DNA of 64,000 nt from positions 1-64,000 of the forward strand of contig JBGPHT010000024.1 in NCBI GenBank assembly GCA_041484525.1. The letters are read 5' to 3'. This document shows, piece by piece, positions 43,284 to 51,295 of the stretch (position 1 is the first letter of the stretch; each line of letters opens with the position of its first letter). The position numbers were made by a program, and so were the translations under genes. The notes beneath the pieces were generated by a model. It saw only the letters and a list, made by a program, of their open reading frames with translations, was not told the origin of the DNA and did not search any database. The stretch comes from JBGPHT01 sp041484525. GTDB lineage: Bacteria; Acidobacteriota; Terriglobia; Bryobacterales; Bryobacteraceae.

Positions 43284-44597
43284 ATGAGCGACTACATCTA
43301 TATATTGGAAAGCCACCTGAGTGCCGACCAGAACCGGGTGGTGGAAGACGTGACCGCGGCGGCGGGGCAGGTGAACGTCAACGTGTTTCTGACCGGCGGC
43401 GCGATGCGTGACATGCTCTCGGGGAACCGCATCCGCGACCTGGACTTCGTGGTCGAAGGCAACGCCGTCAAACTGACCAAGCTGGTGGTGGAGCGCGCCG
43501 GCGCCAAGGTAATCTCCACCGACGAAAATCGCAAGAGCTCGGAGCTGGTGTTTGCGGGCGGTGTGACGGTGCAGATCTCGATGTCGCGGCAGGAGAAGTA
43601 TGCGCGCACCGGCGCCAAACCGCAGGTTTCGCAGGCCACGATTCAGGAAGACTTGCGCGGCCGCGATTTCACCTGCAACGCCATCGCGCTCTCGCTCAAT
43701 AAGTCGTCGCGCGGGCTGCTGCTCGACCCCATGAACGGTCTCGCCGATATCGGCCGCCGCGAGTTGCGCGCCATCAACACCTACGGTTTCTACGACGACC
43801 CTTCGCGCCTGCTGCGGCTCATCCGCCTGCGCGTGCGGCTCGGTTTCGGCATCGAAGAGCGCACCCAGATGCAGGTGGCGAACGCGCGCGAGGCCGAAGT
43901 GGAGAAGCATATCCCGGCGCGCGCCCTGGGCGAAGAGCTGTACCGGATCAGCGTCGAAGACAGCCCGGCGGAAATCCTGCGCGGGCTGGACGAGGCCGGC
44001 CTGCTGCCGCTGATGTCGCCGGCCCTGGCCGGTCCCAAGCTGAACCTGCAGGGCATCGCGAAATTCGAGAAACTGGCGCGCCTGCTGCCGGAAGACGCAC
44101 CGTCGCGGATCGCGCGTTTCGGGCCGTTCCTGTATGTGCTCACGGAGAAGCTCACTCCCAAGGAGAAGCAGGCGCTGATCAAGGCAACGGACCTGCGCAA
44201 ATCCGAAATAGACCTCTGGCAGAAGCTGGAGCCGCGGGCCAAGAAACTGGAAACGGCGCTGCGCTCGGCGCGGATCAAAAAGGCTTCGCAGGTGTATCAG
44301 ATTGTGACGGGAGCGGCGCCGGACGAGGTGCTGTTCCTGCTCTACCATTCGGCGCTGAAACCGGTGCAGGAGCGGCTGCGCAACTACTTCCAGAAGTACC
44401 TGCCGGCCATTCAGGAGATCACTCCGCAGGAATGGGCGGCGGTGGAGGCCAAGCCGGGAACGCCCAAATACAACAAGGCGCGCGAGGACTTCATCGCCAA
44501 CCGGTTGGACCGGCGGGTGCGCAAACCAGTGCCGCCGCCTGAACCTCCGCCTCCCGAACCTCCGCCGGCGGCCATGGGGAGAGGCCGGCGGATTTAG
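43284..44597 (+). CDS. CCA-adding tRNA nucleotidyltransferase / poly(A) polymerase family
   Basis: A 437-residue class II nucleotidyltransferase. The G-G-x-x-R-D head motif (FLTGGAMRDML) and the catalytic DxD (RIRDLDFVV, Asp52/Asp54) are intact. Next come DLRGRDFTCNAIA, FYDDPSRLLRLIRLRVRLGF (the neck/RNA-binding motif with conserved Arg-Arg) and a long helical body and tail. A Pro-rich C-terminus (PPPEPPPPEPPPA) is unusual. CCA-adding, A-adding and CC-adding members look alike, so the exact activity is open. It follows xerD by 48 bp. Confidence 0.85.
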   Translation: MSDYIYILESHLSADQNRVVEDVTAAAGQVNVNVFLTGGAMRDMLSGNRIRDLDFVVEGNAVKLTKLVVERAGAKVISTDENRKSSELVFAGGVTVQISMSRQEKYARTGAKPQVSQATIQEDLRGRDFTCNAIALSLNKSSRGLLLDPMNGLADIGRRELRAINTYGFYDDPSRLLRLIRLRVRLGFGIEERTQMQVANAREAEVEKHIPARALGEELYRISVEDSPAEILRGLDEAGLLPLMSPALAGPKLNLQGIAKFEKLARLLPEDAPSRIARFGPFLYVLTEKLTPKEKQALIKATDLRKSEIDLWQKLEPRAKKLETALRSARIKKASQVYQIVTGAAPDEVLFLLYHSALKPVQERLRNYFQKYLPAIQEITPQEWAAVEAKPGTPKYNKAREDFIANRLDRRVRKPVPPPEPPPPEPPPAAMGRGRRI

Positions 44598-44612
44598 CGG
44601 GCCTGCGACTAC

Positions 44613-45068
44613 TTACTGCGGCTTGCTGATTCCGCCGTGTGCGGCCGTCTGACCTAGAAACCCGACCGGGCTCCGGCTGGCAACCGCCATCAATCCGCGA
44701 TGCTCAGCGGGGGCGCCGGTGGTTCGAAATTCGTGCTGCACCATGCGGATGGCGGCGCGGACTCCTTCCGAGCGCACAATTCGGCCCGTTACCACCAGTT
44801 GCAAGGGCGCCGTGTTGTGCAGCAGCACCGGCCATGAGATGGAGAGCTCCACGTTCAGACCCGCGGGCAGCGCGCGCCCGGTCTCGATGAGGATTCCTCC
44901 GCTGCTGACGTCGAGCGTCCGGCCGGTTCCCTGATCTAGGATTTTTCTGCGGCGGATCAGCTTCCATTTCAGGTCGAGTTGCATCTCGTACCGGCGGTCG
45001 TATCGACGATCGCCATTGATGCTCTCCCGGTCTTTCGATTGGTCACCCCAAGCCATCGTCGAATCCAT
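44613..45068 (-). CDS. PilZ-domain protein
   Basis: A 151-residue protein with an R-x-x-x-R motif region (RRYDRRYEMQLDLKWKL), the D-x-S-x-x-G motif (LDVSSGGILIETG), and PilZ strands (LNVELSISWPVLL, LQLVVTGRIVRSEGVRAAI). It should bind c-di-GMP. AGGACGGG precedes the ATG. It converges with the CCA gene 15 bp away. It resembles the PilZ protein at 20297 in length and motifs. Confidence 0.8.
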   Translation of the reverse strand: MDSTMAWGDQSKDRESINGDRRYDRRYEMQLDLKWKLIRRRKILDQGTGRTLDVSSGGILIETGRALPAGLNVELSISWPVLLHNTAPLQLVVTGRIVRSEGVRAAIRMVQHEFRTTGAPAEHRGLMAVASRSPVGFLGQTAAHGGISKPQ

Positions 45069-45225
45069 GTCCCGTCCTAGCGGTTATCTGGTAAACGACT
45101 CGATTATGACCACATACCCGCGGAAACGATAGTCATGTAAGTACTTGCGGGGTACCTGAGTGCTGGGTACCTAAGGGACTAGGAGTTCCTCTTATCCCGG
45201 TTAGGCCGCGGGATGAGGGCGGAGG

Positions 45226-45564
45226 TTAACGGGGGCGGGAAGCAGCCTGAATAGAAACAACGCCATGGTCCACCAAAACCCCGTCGGAGGGGCCGATCCG
45301 ACCGTAAGAGCGTCCATTGACGGACAGTTGGTCGCCACGGATCCAGATATCGGCGTCCCGGCAGGGCATGAAGTGGAGATCGGTCTGGCCGTTGGTGCCG
45401 GGTACGGTTTCGGGGGCCGGAACGCTGGTCCGGTAACAATCGGTCACGACGACGGTGTGTCCGCCCACCTGGGCTTCGACACGTCCCAGCACCAGGTTGT
45501 TGGACCGGCTGCACGCGGCGAGCGCCAGAAGCAGCGGCACGAGGGCCAGGAGGCGGGAGTTCAT
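45226..45564 (-). CDS. Small lipoprotein
   Basis: A 112-residue protein with a clear lipobox: MNSRLLALVPLLLALAACSR, where the Cys would be lipidated. The remainder is beta-rich (RVEAQVGGHTVVVTDCYRTS, GDQLSVNGRSYGRIGPSDGV) and ends in SIQAASRPR. Family unknown. The internal ATG was chosen because it begins the lipoprotein signal; the longer frame upstream runs through unrelated sequence. The mobile element starts 62 bp upstream, so its promoter region is close to the insertion. Confidence 0.7.
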   Translation of the reverse strand: MNSRLLALVPLLLALAACSRSNNLVLGRVEAQVGGHTVVVTDCYRTSVPAPETVPGTNGQTDLHFMPCRDADIWIRGDQLSVNGRSYGRIGPSDGVLVDHGVVSIQAASRPR

Positions 45565-45625
45565 GTTGGCAGTGTAATGTACTTTGCGATATAGAGTCAA
45601 GGGAAACCCTGTAGTGGCAAGCCTC

Positions 45626-45649
45626 GGGTAGTGCCTGAAATGTGCGTTG
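45626..45649. repeat. Left terminal inverted repeat (24 bp)
   Basis: Starts GGGTAGTGCCTGAAATG and is a perfect inverted copy of 47448-47471. It lies between the lipoprotein promoter region and the transposase relic. Confidence 0.9.
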
Positions 45650-45737
45650 GTCGAAAACAGCAACCGATTGCTTTCACGCGCGGCCCGCCATACCGTGAAG
45701 GTATGCCATCGAATCGCACGGAGCTTCGAGCCCTCAA

Positions 45738-45843
45738 GAACACTACAACTTCTGCCGCATTCACAAAACGCTGCGGGTAACACCTGCGATGGAATCGTGC
45801 TTAACCGAATCGGGTATGGAGCCTGGCTGATCTATTTGAATAA
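45738..45843 (+). pseudogene. IS1-like transposase relic, C-terminal end only
   Basis: One frame reads EHYNFCRIHKTLRVTPAMES, a hallmark of the C-terminal region of IS1-like transposases. After a one-base frame change between 45813 and 45817 the next frame reads WSLADLFE and a TAA at 45841-45843. The usual full sequence is HYNFxRIHKTLRxTPAM...WSLxxL. The catalytic part is absent, and the stretch between the left repeat and 45738 is too degraded to read. It shows that the terminal repeats came from an IS1-like element. Confidence 0.65.
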
Positions 45844-45905
45844 AAAGTACGTATTAAGTGTTAGAATTAGCACCGTGCATTGGCCGCATTTTCCGCCGTT
45901 CTTTC

Positions 45906-45925
45906 CAGGGCAAATATTTGCCTTG
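45906..45925. promoter_or_regulatory. Palindromic operator upstream of the TAC toxin gene
   Basis: CAGGGCAAATATTTGCCTTG: a perfect 14-bp palindrome (45909-45922) that extends to 20 bp with one mismatched pair. It overlaps a TTGACT -35-like box (45923-45928) and lies 18 bp before the toxin ATG. MqsA/Xre antitoxins bind palindromes in their own promoters, so this is a plausible autoregulatory operator. The -10 box is not clear. Confidence 0.55.
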
Positions 45926-45942
45926 ACTCTTTGCGGAATCAA

Positions 45943-46326
45943 ATGATACCATCAGGTCGTGCTCGAAAGACCTCGTCCCAGCGCTCTGCTGCCTTGCTTG
46001 TCGCCGCCCGTGCCGCGCTGAAGAGGGGACCGTTTATCTATGGAAGCAAGAAACTTGAAGGCGAGTTTTTTGGTTTGGGGCTGCTTGAGCCGAAAGAACG
46101 GTTGGCAGCTGTTGAGCGCGCATTGGCCGAGATCCAGCCGAAGCACAGAACAGGCCCCAACTCTCCAGGCCACATCTCAAAAGAGCCACTCCTAAAAGGG
46201 AGGCGTATGTTTGCATTCGCTTGGGACTCTTCCCAATTTAAACAAAAGATGTATCTAAAGTTTTGCCTAACCGATGGCGATCTACTTGCATTGTTCTCTT
46301 TTCATGAGAGCAAGCCGAAAGCGTGA
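45943..46326 (+). CDS. MqsR-like toxin of the TAC system
   Basis: A 127-residue protein. The C-terminal third (MYLKFCLTDGDLLALFSFHE) resembles the last strands of MqsR toxins (YLKVTV...VLIVSFKE in the E. coli protein), which cleave mRNA at GCU. A Tyr-Leu-Lys cluster matches the known active-site strand. The preceding EFFGLGLLEPKERLAAVERA looks like the helix that MqsR-family members place before the sheet. The start is ATG 45943; the frame continues upstream but without protein character. The antitoxin follows 10 bp later, in the toxin-first order of mqsRA loci. Similarity is distant, so other RNase toxins are possible. Confidence 0.55.
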   Translation: MIPSGRARKTSSQRSAALLVAARAALKRGPFIYGSKKLEGEFFGLGLLEPKERLAAVERALAEIQPKHRTGPNSPGHISKEPLLKGRRMFAFAWDSSQFKQKMYLKFCLTDGDLLALFSFHESKPKA

Positions 46327-46336
46327 GGCAACTAAA

Positions 46337-46897
46337 GTGAAGTGCTTTGTCTGCAACAAAGGAACGTTCGAAAAGCGCCCCGTGAATATGACCGGCGAGC
46401 GAAATGGCGAGGAATTCACCGTTCAGGTGGACGGGTTGTCTTGCTCCAACTGCGATTTTGAAACGATAGACAATGAGCAGAGCGGGCAGCTTACGCGCCT
46501 CGTGTCGGATGCGTATCGGAAAAAGCAGGTCCTATTGACTGGGCCGGAGATAAAAGCCGCCAGAGAAAAGCTGAGCATGAGCCAAAGAGATTTCGCTGAC
46601 TACCTAGGCGTTGGGTCTGCGAGCGTAAAACGATGGGAGTCTGGGCAGATTCAGGATCGGGCAATGGATCGCCTTATGCGACTCAGGAGCGATCCCGAAG
46701 AAGCTCGTATGAATTATGAGGCACTGAGTGGGCAGAGCGCGGCTCCCTGCTTTGTCTACCTCGGAAAACCGATGCATATTTTGTTTCCCGAGTCCGTTGT
46801 CAAGTACGACTCCCGCAAGAGTGCCGTGCGACCGCGCGGCGCTCTTGCGCTGAAGCCTTTCACCGGCTGGGAACAGCAGACCGCCTCGATATGTTAA
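46337..46897 (+). CDS. MqsA-like zinc/HTH antitoxin with C-terminal extension
   Basis: A 186-residue protein starting at GTG with GAGG eight bases ahead. Residues 1-40 are the toxin-binding zinc domain (Cys3, Cys6, Cys36, Cys39; MKCFVCNKGTFE ... SCSNCDFE). Residues about 68-118 are an Xre helix-turn-helix (LTGPEIKAAREKLSMSQRDF followed by GVGSASVKRWESGQ). This is the MqsA/YgiT arrangement. It is longer than classical MqsA (about 130 residues): residues about 130-186 form an extra tail (CFVYLGKPMHILFPESVVKY, ALALKPFTGWEQQ) in the place where TAC antitoxins carry the chaperone-addiction region. It overlaps the chaperone gene. Confidence 0.75.
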   Translation: MKCFVCNKGTFEKRPVNMTGERNGEEFTVQVDGLSCSNCDFETIDNEQSGQLTRLVSDAYRKKQVLLTGPEIKAAREKLSMSQRDFADYLGVGSASVKRWESGQIQDRAMDRLMRLRSDPEEARMNYEALSGQSAAPCFVYLGKPMHILFPESVVKYDSRKSAVRPRGALALKPFTGWEQQTASIC

Positions 46898-47424
46898 TTT
46901 CGCAGAACCGGGACGATATACAAAACGCCCTTTGCCTTCAGCGAAACTGCGAGTTGCAGTCAGTCTGGCTACTACGCTCGGATATCTGGCGGGAGCAGTC
47001 GGATGTCGAATTTGAGCAGCCGTTCTCCCTCAAGTTCTCTCATGGTTCAATTGCGAGGATCGACGGGAAGGGGCAACTTGCGGTGGAGGTTGAGTTTCGA
47101 TTTGACTCCTCAGACGCATCTAAAGCCTCCAAGAAAACTTTCTCTTTGGGATGCACGTTTGAACTATGTTATTCGCTTCAGGAGGGCTACTCACCATCTG
47201 AAAAGGAGATAGCGGCCTTTAAGGACGGCAATGCTATTTTCAATTGCTGGCCTTATGCGCGGGAGTTTGCCCAGAATATCGCTCTAAGAATGGGTCATGC
47301 CGCACCGCCCCTTCCGTTATTGCGAGTTGTACCTCAGCCGCAAAGTTCAGCTGGCGAGATAGGGCCACAAGCTGGCGTTAAAGCAAGCGTGCGCCAAAAA
47401 GTCCGCCACAAAGCCCCTGCCTAG
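46891..47424 (+). CDS. SecB-like chaperone of the TAC system
   Basis: A 177-residue protein. The core matches SecB: an early strand pair (DVEFEQPFSLKFSHGSIARI), KGQLAVEVEFRFDSSDASK, LGCTFELCYSLQEGYSPSEK, AIFNCWPYAREFAQNIALRM and the PPLPLLRV turn, equivalent to the NVLFPYAREC...LPLxL end of SecB. A positively charged Ala/Lys tail follows. In TAC systems this chaperone protects the antitoxin from degradation. Its ATG lies inside the last codons of the antitoxin gene (46891-46897), so translation is coupled. It is not the housekeeping SecB by context. Confidence 0.8.
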   Translation: MLISQNRDDIQNALCLQRNCELQSVWLLRSDIWREQSDVEFEQPFSLKFSHGSIARIDGKGQLAVEVEFRFDSSDASKASKKTFSLGCTFELCYSLQEGYSPSEKEIAAFKDGNAIFNCWPYAREFAQNIALRMGHAAPPLPLLRVVPQPQSSAGEIGPQAGVKASVRQKVRHKAPA

Positions 47425-47447
47425 CAGACCGATTTCACTTTAGCCAT

Positions 47448-47471
47448 CAACGCACATTTCAGGCACTACCC
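47448..47471. repeat. Right terminal inverted repeat (24 bp)
   Basis: Ends TTCAGGCACTACCC and is a perfect inverted match of 45626-45649. It lies 23 bp behind the chaperone stop and 60 bp before the M16 start. Confidence 0.9.
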
Positions 47472-47531
47472 AGCCCCGGCGAACTGCCTGCTAACTGCTA
47501 TCCTCAAGAGAGTACAGGAGTCGCCAATCGA

Positions 47532-49055
47532 GTGAACGCCCTTCGTCTCTGCCCCATCCTGCTGCTGGGCCGCCTGTTTCTGCCGGCGCAGGACCTCAAG
47601 CAATTCGAAAAAAAGGTCACTGACTTCACGCTGCCGAACAACCTGCACTTCACCATCGTCGAGCGTCACGATGCCCCGGTGGTCTCCTTCCACACGTATG
47701 TGGATGTCGGGTCGGTGGACGACCCGTCGGGTGAAACCGGTCTCGCCCATATGTTCGAACACATGGCCTTGAAGGGCACCGAAACCATCGGCACGAAGGA
47801 CTGGGCGAACGAGAAGAAGGCCCTCGACGCCGTGGAAGAGGCCTACGACAAGTTCGAAGCCGAGCAAAACAAAGGCCCCAAAGGCGACCAGTCGCGCGTT
47901 TCCTACCTGCAAATGCAGTTGAAAAACGCCATCGACCGCGCCCAGACCTACGTGTTGCCCAACGAGTACGCCAGGATCATCGAGGAGAACGGCGGCGTGG
48001 GTGCGAACGCGACGGCGTCGGCGGATGCAACGGAATTCTTCTACAGCCTCCCGTCAAACCGGATCGAAGTCTGGTTCCTGCTGGAATCGCAGCGCTTCCT
48101 GCATCCGGTCTTTCGTGAATTCTATAAGGAGCGGGACACGGTCCTCGAAGAGCACCGGATGCACGTAGAGTCGAGCCCGCAAGGCAGGCTGCTGCGGCAA
48201 TTTCGCAACACGGCGTTTGACGCGCACCCGTACCGCAACCCCGACCGCGGCTGGCCGAGCGATATCCAGGCTCTGCGGCGCCGCGAAGCGCAGGACTTTT
48301 TCGAGCGGTATTACGTTCCCGGGAATATGAATATTGCGATCGTGGGCGACGTGAATCCGGCCGACGCGCGGCGCCTGGCGGAGAAGTATTTCGGCCCGAT
48401 GGCGGCGCGGCCGCTGCCGCCCGTCGTCCGCACCCAGGAACCGCCGCAAGCCGGCCCGAAACAGGTAGCGGTGGAAACCGCCTCGCAGCCCTTCCTGTTC
48501 GTGGGATATAAACGGCCCGACCAGTACGACCCGAGCGATGCGGTCTTCGACGTGATCCAATTCATCCTGCACAGCGGCCGCACAGGCTGGATGTACAAGG
48601 AAATGGTGCAGGACAAGAAAATAGCCTCGAGCGTCGTGGCCGCGGCCACGATTCCAGGAGGGCGATTTCCCAATCTGTTCGTCTTCTATGCCGTGCCCTC
48701 GGTGGGACATAGCGCCGACGAGAATGAGAAGGCCATCGACGACATCGTGCAGCGCCTGAAGAACCAGCGGGTAGACGCGGAGACCCTCGAGCGCGCCAAG
48801 ACGCAGGCGCGTGGGGAGGCGATCCGGCGGCTCTCGAACAACCCCGAACTGGCCAAGGTTCTTACTACCTTCTATGGCGCCTACGGCGACTGGCGAAGAC
48901 TGTTCACCGCCGTCGACGACCTGAACAAGGTCACCGCCGACGATGTGCAGCGCGCGGCGCGCCGGTACTTTGTTCCGGCTAGCCGCACCACCGCGTATGC
49001 CGTGCAGCCCTCGCAGCCGGGGCCGCGGCCTCCCGCAGGAGTGACACGCAAATGA
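47532..49055 (+). CDS. M16-family zinc metalloprotease, active subunit
   Basis: A 507-residue protein with a short signal-like start (GTG start, AGGAG upstream). The inverted zinc motif is intact: His73-x-x-Glu76-His77 (AHMFEHMALKG), as in insulinase-type peptidases. The second, non-catalytic half carries RRYFVPASRTTAYAV near the end. The enzyme cleaves peptides in the periplasm. Its stop overlaps the start of a partner gene by ATGA, the usual arrangement of an active plus an inactive M16 pair. Confidence 0.9.
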   Translation: MNALRLCPILLLGRLFLPAQDLKQFEKKVTDFTLPNNLHFTIVERHDAPVVSFHTYVDVGSVDDPSGETGLAHMFEHMALKGTETIGTKDWANEKKALDAVEEAYDKFEAEQNKGPKGDQSRVSYLQMQLKNAIDRAQTYVLPNEYARIIEENGGVGANATASADATEFFYSLPSNRIEVWFLLESQRFLHPVFREFYKERDTVLEEHRMHVESSPQGRLLRQFRNTAFDAHPYRNPDRGWPSDIQALRRREAQDFFERYYVPGNMNIAIVGDVNPADARRLAEKYFGPMAARPLPPVVRTQEPPQAGPKQVAVETASQPFLFVGYKRPDQYDPSDAVFDVIQFILHSGRTGWMYKEMVQDKKIASSVVAAATIPGGRFPNLFVFYAVPSVGHSADENEKAIDDIVQRLKNQRVDAETLERAKTQARGEAIRRLSNNPELAKVLTTFYGAYGDWRRLFTAVDDLNKVTADDVQRAARRYFVPASRTTAYAVQPSQPGPRPPAGVTRK

Positions 49056-51295
49056 GGCGACTGCTTTCGATTGCCGTGTTGGCCGCGGCGGGGCTCGGGG
49101 CCCAGCCGACGTTCACCACTCCGCAGCCGGGTTCGGCGCTACAGAAGGGCAAGCCCGCCGTGGCCGCGCCCGCCTCCCCCGGGAGTAAACCCGGAACCGC
49201 CGCCGATACGCCGGCCGCGGGACGTGCGGCGGGACAAACCGCGGCCGTGTCCAAAGCCGCGCCACCGCCGTCGGTCAAAGATCTGAAGTATCCCCCGCTG
49301 CGGCTCGTCTCGATTCCAAAGGTGGAGACGTTCACGCTGCCTAACGGCCTGAAGTTGTTCCTGTTCGAAGACCACGATCTGCCGACGGTCGCGGGGGTGG
49401 CACTGGTGCGTGCGGGGACTGTGTTCGATCCCCCCGAGAAGGCCGGTTTGGGCGACATGACCGGGGTGGCGATCCGCGCCGGCGGCACCAAGGCTAAGAC
49501 CGGCGAGCAGCTCGATCAGCAACTGGAGAGCGTGGCGGCAAGCGTGGAAAGCGATATCGCCGAAAGGTCCGGCACCGTCAGCTTCACGGCGCTGAAGGAG
49601 AACGCGGACAGCGTGCTGGGCGTCTTTCACGATGTTCTGACCGCGCCCGAGTTCCGCACCGACAAACTCGACCTGGCCAAGTCCCAGCTTCGCACCGCCA
49701 TCGCGCGGCGCAACGACGATCCGGCGCGCCTGGCGCTGCGCGAGTTCAACGCCATCGTTTACGGCAGGGACACGGCCTATGGCCGGCGGCCGGAGTACGC
49801 CACGGTGGACCGCATTACGCGCGCCGACTTGCAAGCTTGCTACCAGCGGTATTTCTTCCCCGCCAACACGCTGCTCGGCGTGGTGGGCGATTTCGATACC
49901 GCCGTCATGAAGGACAAACTGGAGAAGCGGTTTGCGGATTGGACGGTGCAGCAACCGCCGGTGCCGGAATTCCCGGCGGTTACCGCCAAGCCTGCGCCGG
50001 GCACTTTCCTGGTCTCGAAGCGGGACGTCACGCAAACCTACTTCACCATCGGCCAGATCGGCGGCCAGTTCAAGGACAAGGACTCTCCGGCGATGGAGAT
50101 TCTTGCCGGCATCCTGGGCGGCGGATCGCAAAGCCGTCTCAAGCTGCGAGCGGCGACCCGTCGGGAAGATCCTTACGAAGTGGCGGCGAGCTGGATGGCG
50201 GGCTATGACCGGCCCGGCGCGTTCCAGCTTTCCGGCAGCACGAAGTCGTTGTCGACAGCCGACGCCCTCAAGGCCATTCAAGAAGAGGCCGTGCGGATTC
50301 GCTCGTCGGAAGTGACTGAGCCGGAGTTGCAGACCGCCAAGGATGCGGCCCTGGGCCGCCTGGCGTTCGCCTTCGACAGCCGGGACAAGGCGCTACGGCA
50401 GTTGCTGACCTACGAGTATTTCCACTACCCGAAGGACTTCGTCCAGCAATATCAGAAGGCGCTCGAGGCTGTGACGCGGGCCGACGTGCTGCGTGCCGCC
50501 AAGGAGCATCTCGACCCGCAGAGCCTGACCATCGTGGCGGTGGGCAATGCGCCCGACTTCGGATCGAAGGGACTGGAAGCGCTGGGCAATCCCGTGATTC
50601 CGATCGACATCAGGATTGCGCAACCCAAGCTCGAAGCCGCCAAGGCCGATGCCGCCAGCCTGACCAAGGGCAAGCTGATTTTGCAGCGTGCGCAGCAGGC
50701 GGCCGGCGGCGCGGACCGGCTGGCGGCGGTGAAGGATTACACGCAGGCGGCCGATTTCCATCTCTCGAGCGGGCTCGAAGCCAAGGAGTTGGACCGCTGG
50801 ATCGCACCCACCTATTTCCGTCAGGAAACGGATGTGCCGGCGGGGAAGATTCGCGTTTACTACGACGGCAGGACCGGGTGGATCGCCGCTTCGCAGGGCT
50901 CCGGGCCGCTCGCCGGCGCGCAATTGAAGCAGGTGGAGGGCGACCTGTTCCGCGTGCCTTACCGGCTGCTGCTGAGCGACCGCGATGCGGACCGGCAGGT
51001 GAACGCCATCGAGGATCACGCGGTCGAAATCAGCGACAACACGGGACAGGTAGCGCAAGTGTTTCTCGATCCGCAGACGGGGCTGGTCTCGCGGCTGCGG
51101 TATGAAACCGTCACCGTGACCGGTCCGCCGAGCGCCGTGGAAGAGGCGTGGGAGGACTTCCGGGAGGTGCAGGGTCTCAAGGTTCCCTACCGGATCAGGA
51201 TCACGCAGAACGGACAGAAGTTTGCGGAAGCCAACGTGAACGGCTACGAGATCAATTCAGGCCTGAAATTACAGGATTTGCAGAAACGGCAATGA
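49052..51295 (+). CDS. M16-like protease, inactive partner with LolA-like tail
   Basis: A 747-residue protein. Signal peptide (ending near GLGAQP), Ala/Pro-rich linker, then two M16 halves (residues about 85-525: FTLPNGLKLFLFEDHDLPTV, ADLQACYQRYFFPANTLLGV). The HxxEH motif is missing: the corresponding place reads GLGDMTGVAI, so it cannot bind zinc by the usual ligands. The extra C-terminal 200 residues (about 545-747: AADFHLSSGLEAKELDRWIA, IRVYYDGRTGWIAAS, EVQGLKVPYRIRI) resemble an outer-membrane-lipoprotein-carrier-like fold. It overlaps both neighbours (ATGA). Confidence 0.85.
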   Translation: MRRLLSIAVLAAAGLGAQPTFTTPQPGSALQKGKPAVAAPASPGSKPGTAADTPAAGRAAGQTAAVSKAAPPPSVKDLKYPPLRLVSIPKVETFTLPNGLKLFLFEDHDLPTVAGVALVRAGTVFDPPEKAGLGDMTGVAIRAGGTKAKTGEQLDQQLESVAASVESDIAERSGTVSFTALKENADSVLGVFHDVLTAPEFRTDKLDLAKSQLRTAIARRNDDPARLALREFNAIVYGRDTAYGRRPEYATVDRITRADLQACYQRYFFPANTLLGVVGDFDTAVMKDKLEKRFADWTVQQPPVPEFPAVTAKPAPGTFLVSKRDVTQTYFTIGQIGGQFKDKDSPAMEILAGILGGGSQSRLKLRAATRREDPYEVAASWMAGYDRPGAFQLSGSTKSLSTADALKAIQEEAVRIRSSEVTEPELQTAKDAALGRLAFAFDSRDKALRQLLTYEYFHYPKDFVQQYQKALEAVTRADVLRAAKEHLDPQSLTIVAVGNAPDFGSKGLEALGNPVIPIDIRIAQPKLEAAKADAASLTKGKLILQRAQQAAGGADRLAAVKDYTQAADFHLSSGLEAKELDRWIAPTYFRQETDVPAGKIRVYYDGRTGWIAASQGSGPLAGAQLKQVEGDLFRVPYRLLLSDRDADRQVNAIEDHAVEISDNTGQVAQVFLDPQTGLVSRLRYETVTVTGPPSAVEEAWEDFREVQGLKVPYRIRITQNGQKFAEANVNGYEINSGLKLQDLQKRQ

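Larger units (their letters stand above)
45626..47471 (+). mobile_element. 1.85-kb non-autonomous element carrying a toxin-antitoxin-chaperone cassette
   Basis: The element is bounded by perfect 24-bp inverted repeats (45626-45649 and 47448-47471). It holds an IS1-like transposase relic just inside the left end, then toxin, antitoxin and chaperone genes, and nothing else. Immediately outside, AGCCTC (left) and AGCCCC (right) form a near-perfect 6-bp direct repeat that could be a target duplication. By eye the region is AT-richer than both flanks. No intact transposase lies inside, so movement would need one supplied in trans. Confidence 0.75.

Noticed and set aside
45069..45225. Direct repeat GGGTACCTGAGTGCTGGGTACCT near 45160
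   Set aside because: An isolated short repeat (GGGTACCT twice) with no further copies and no element boundary.
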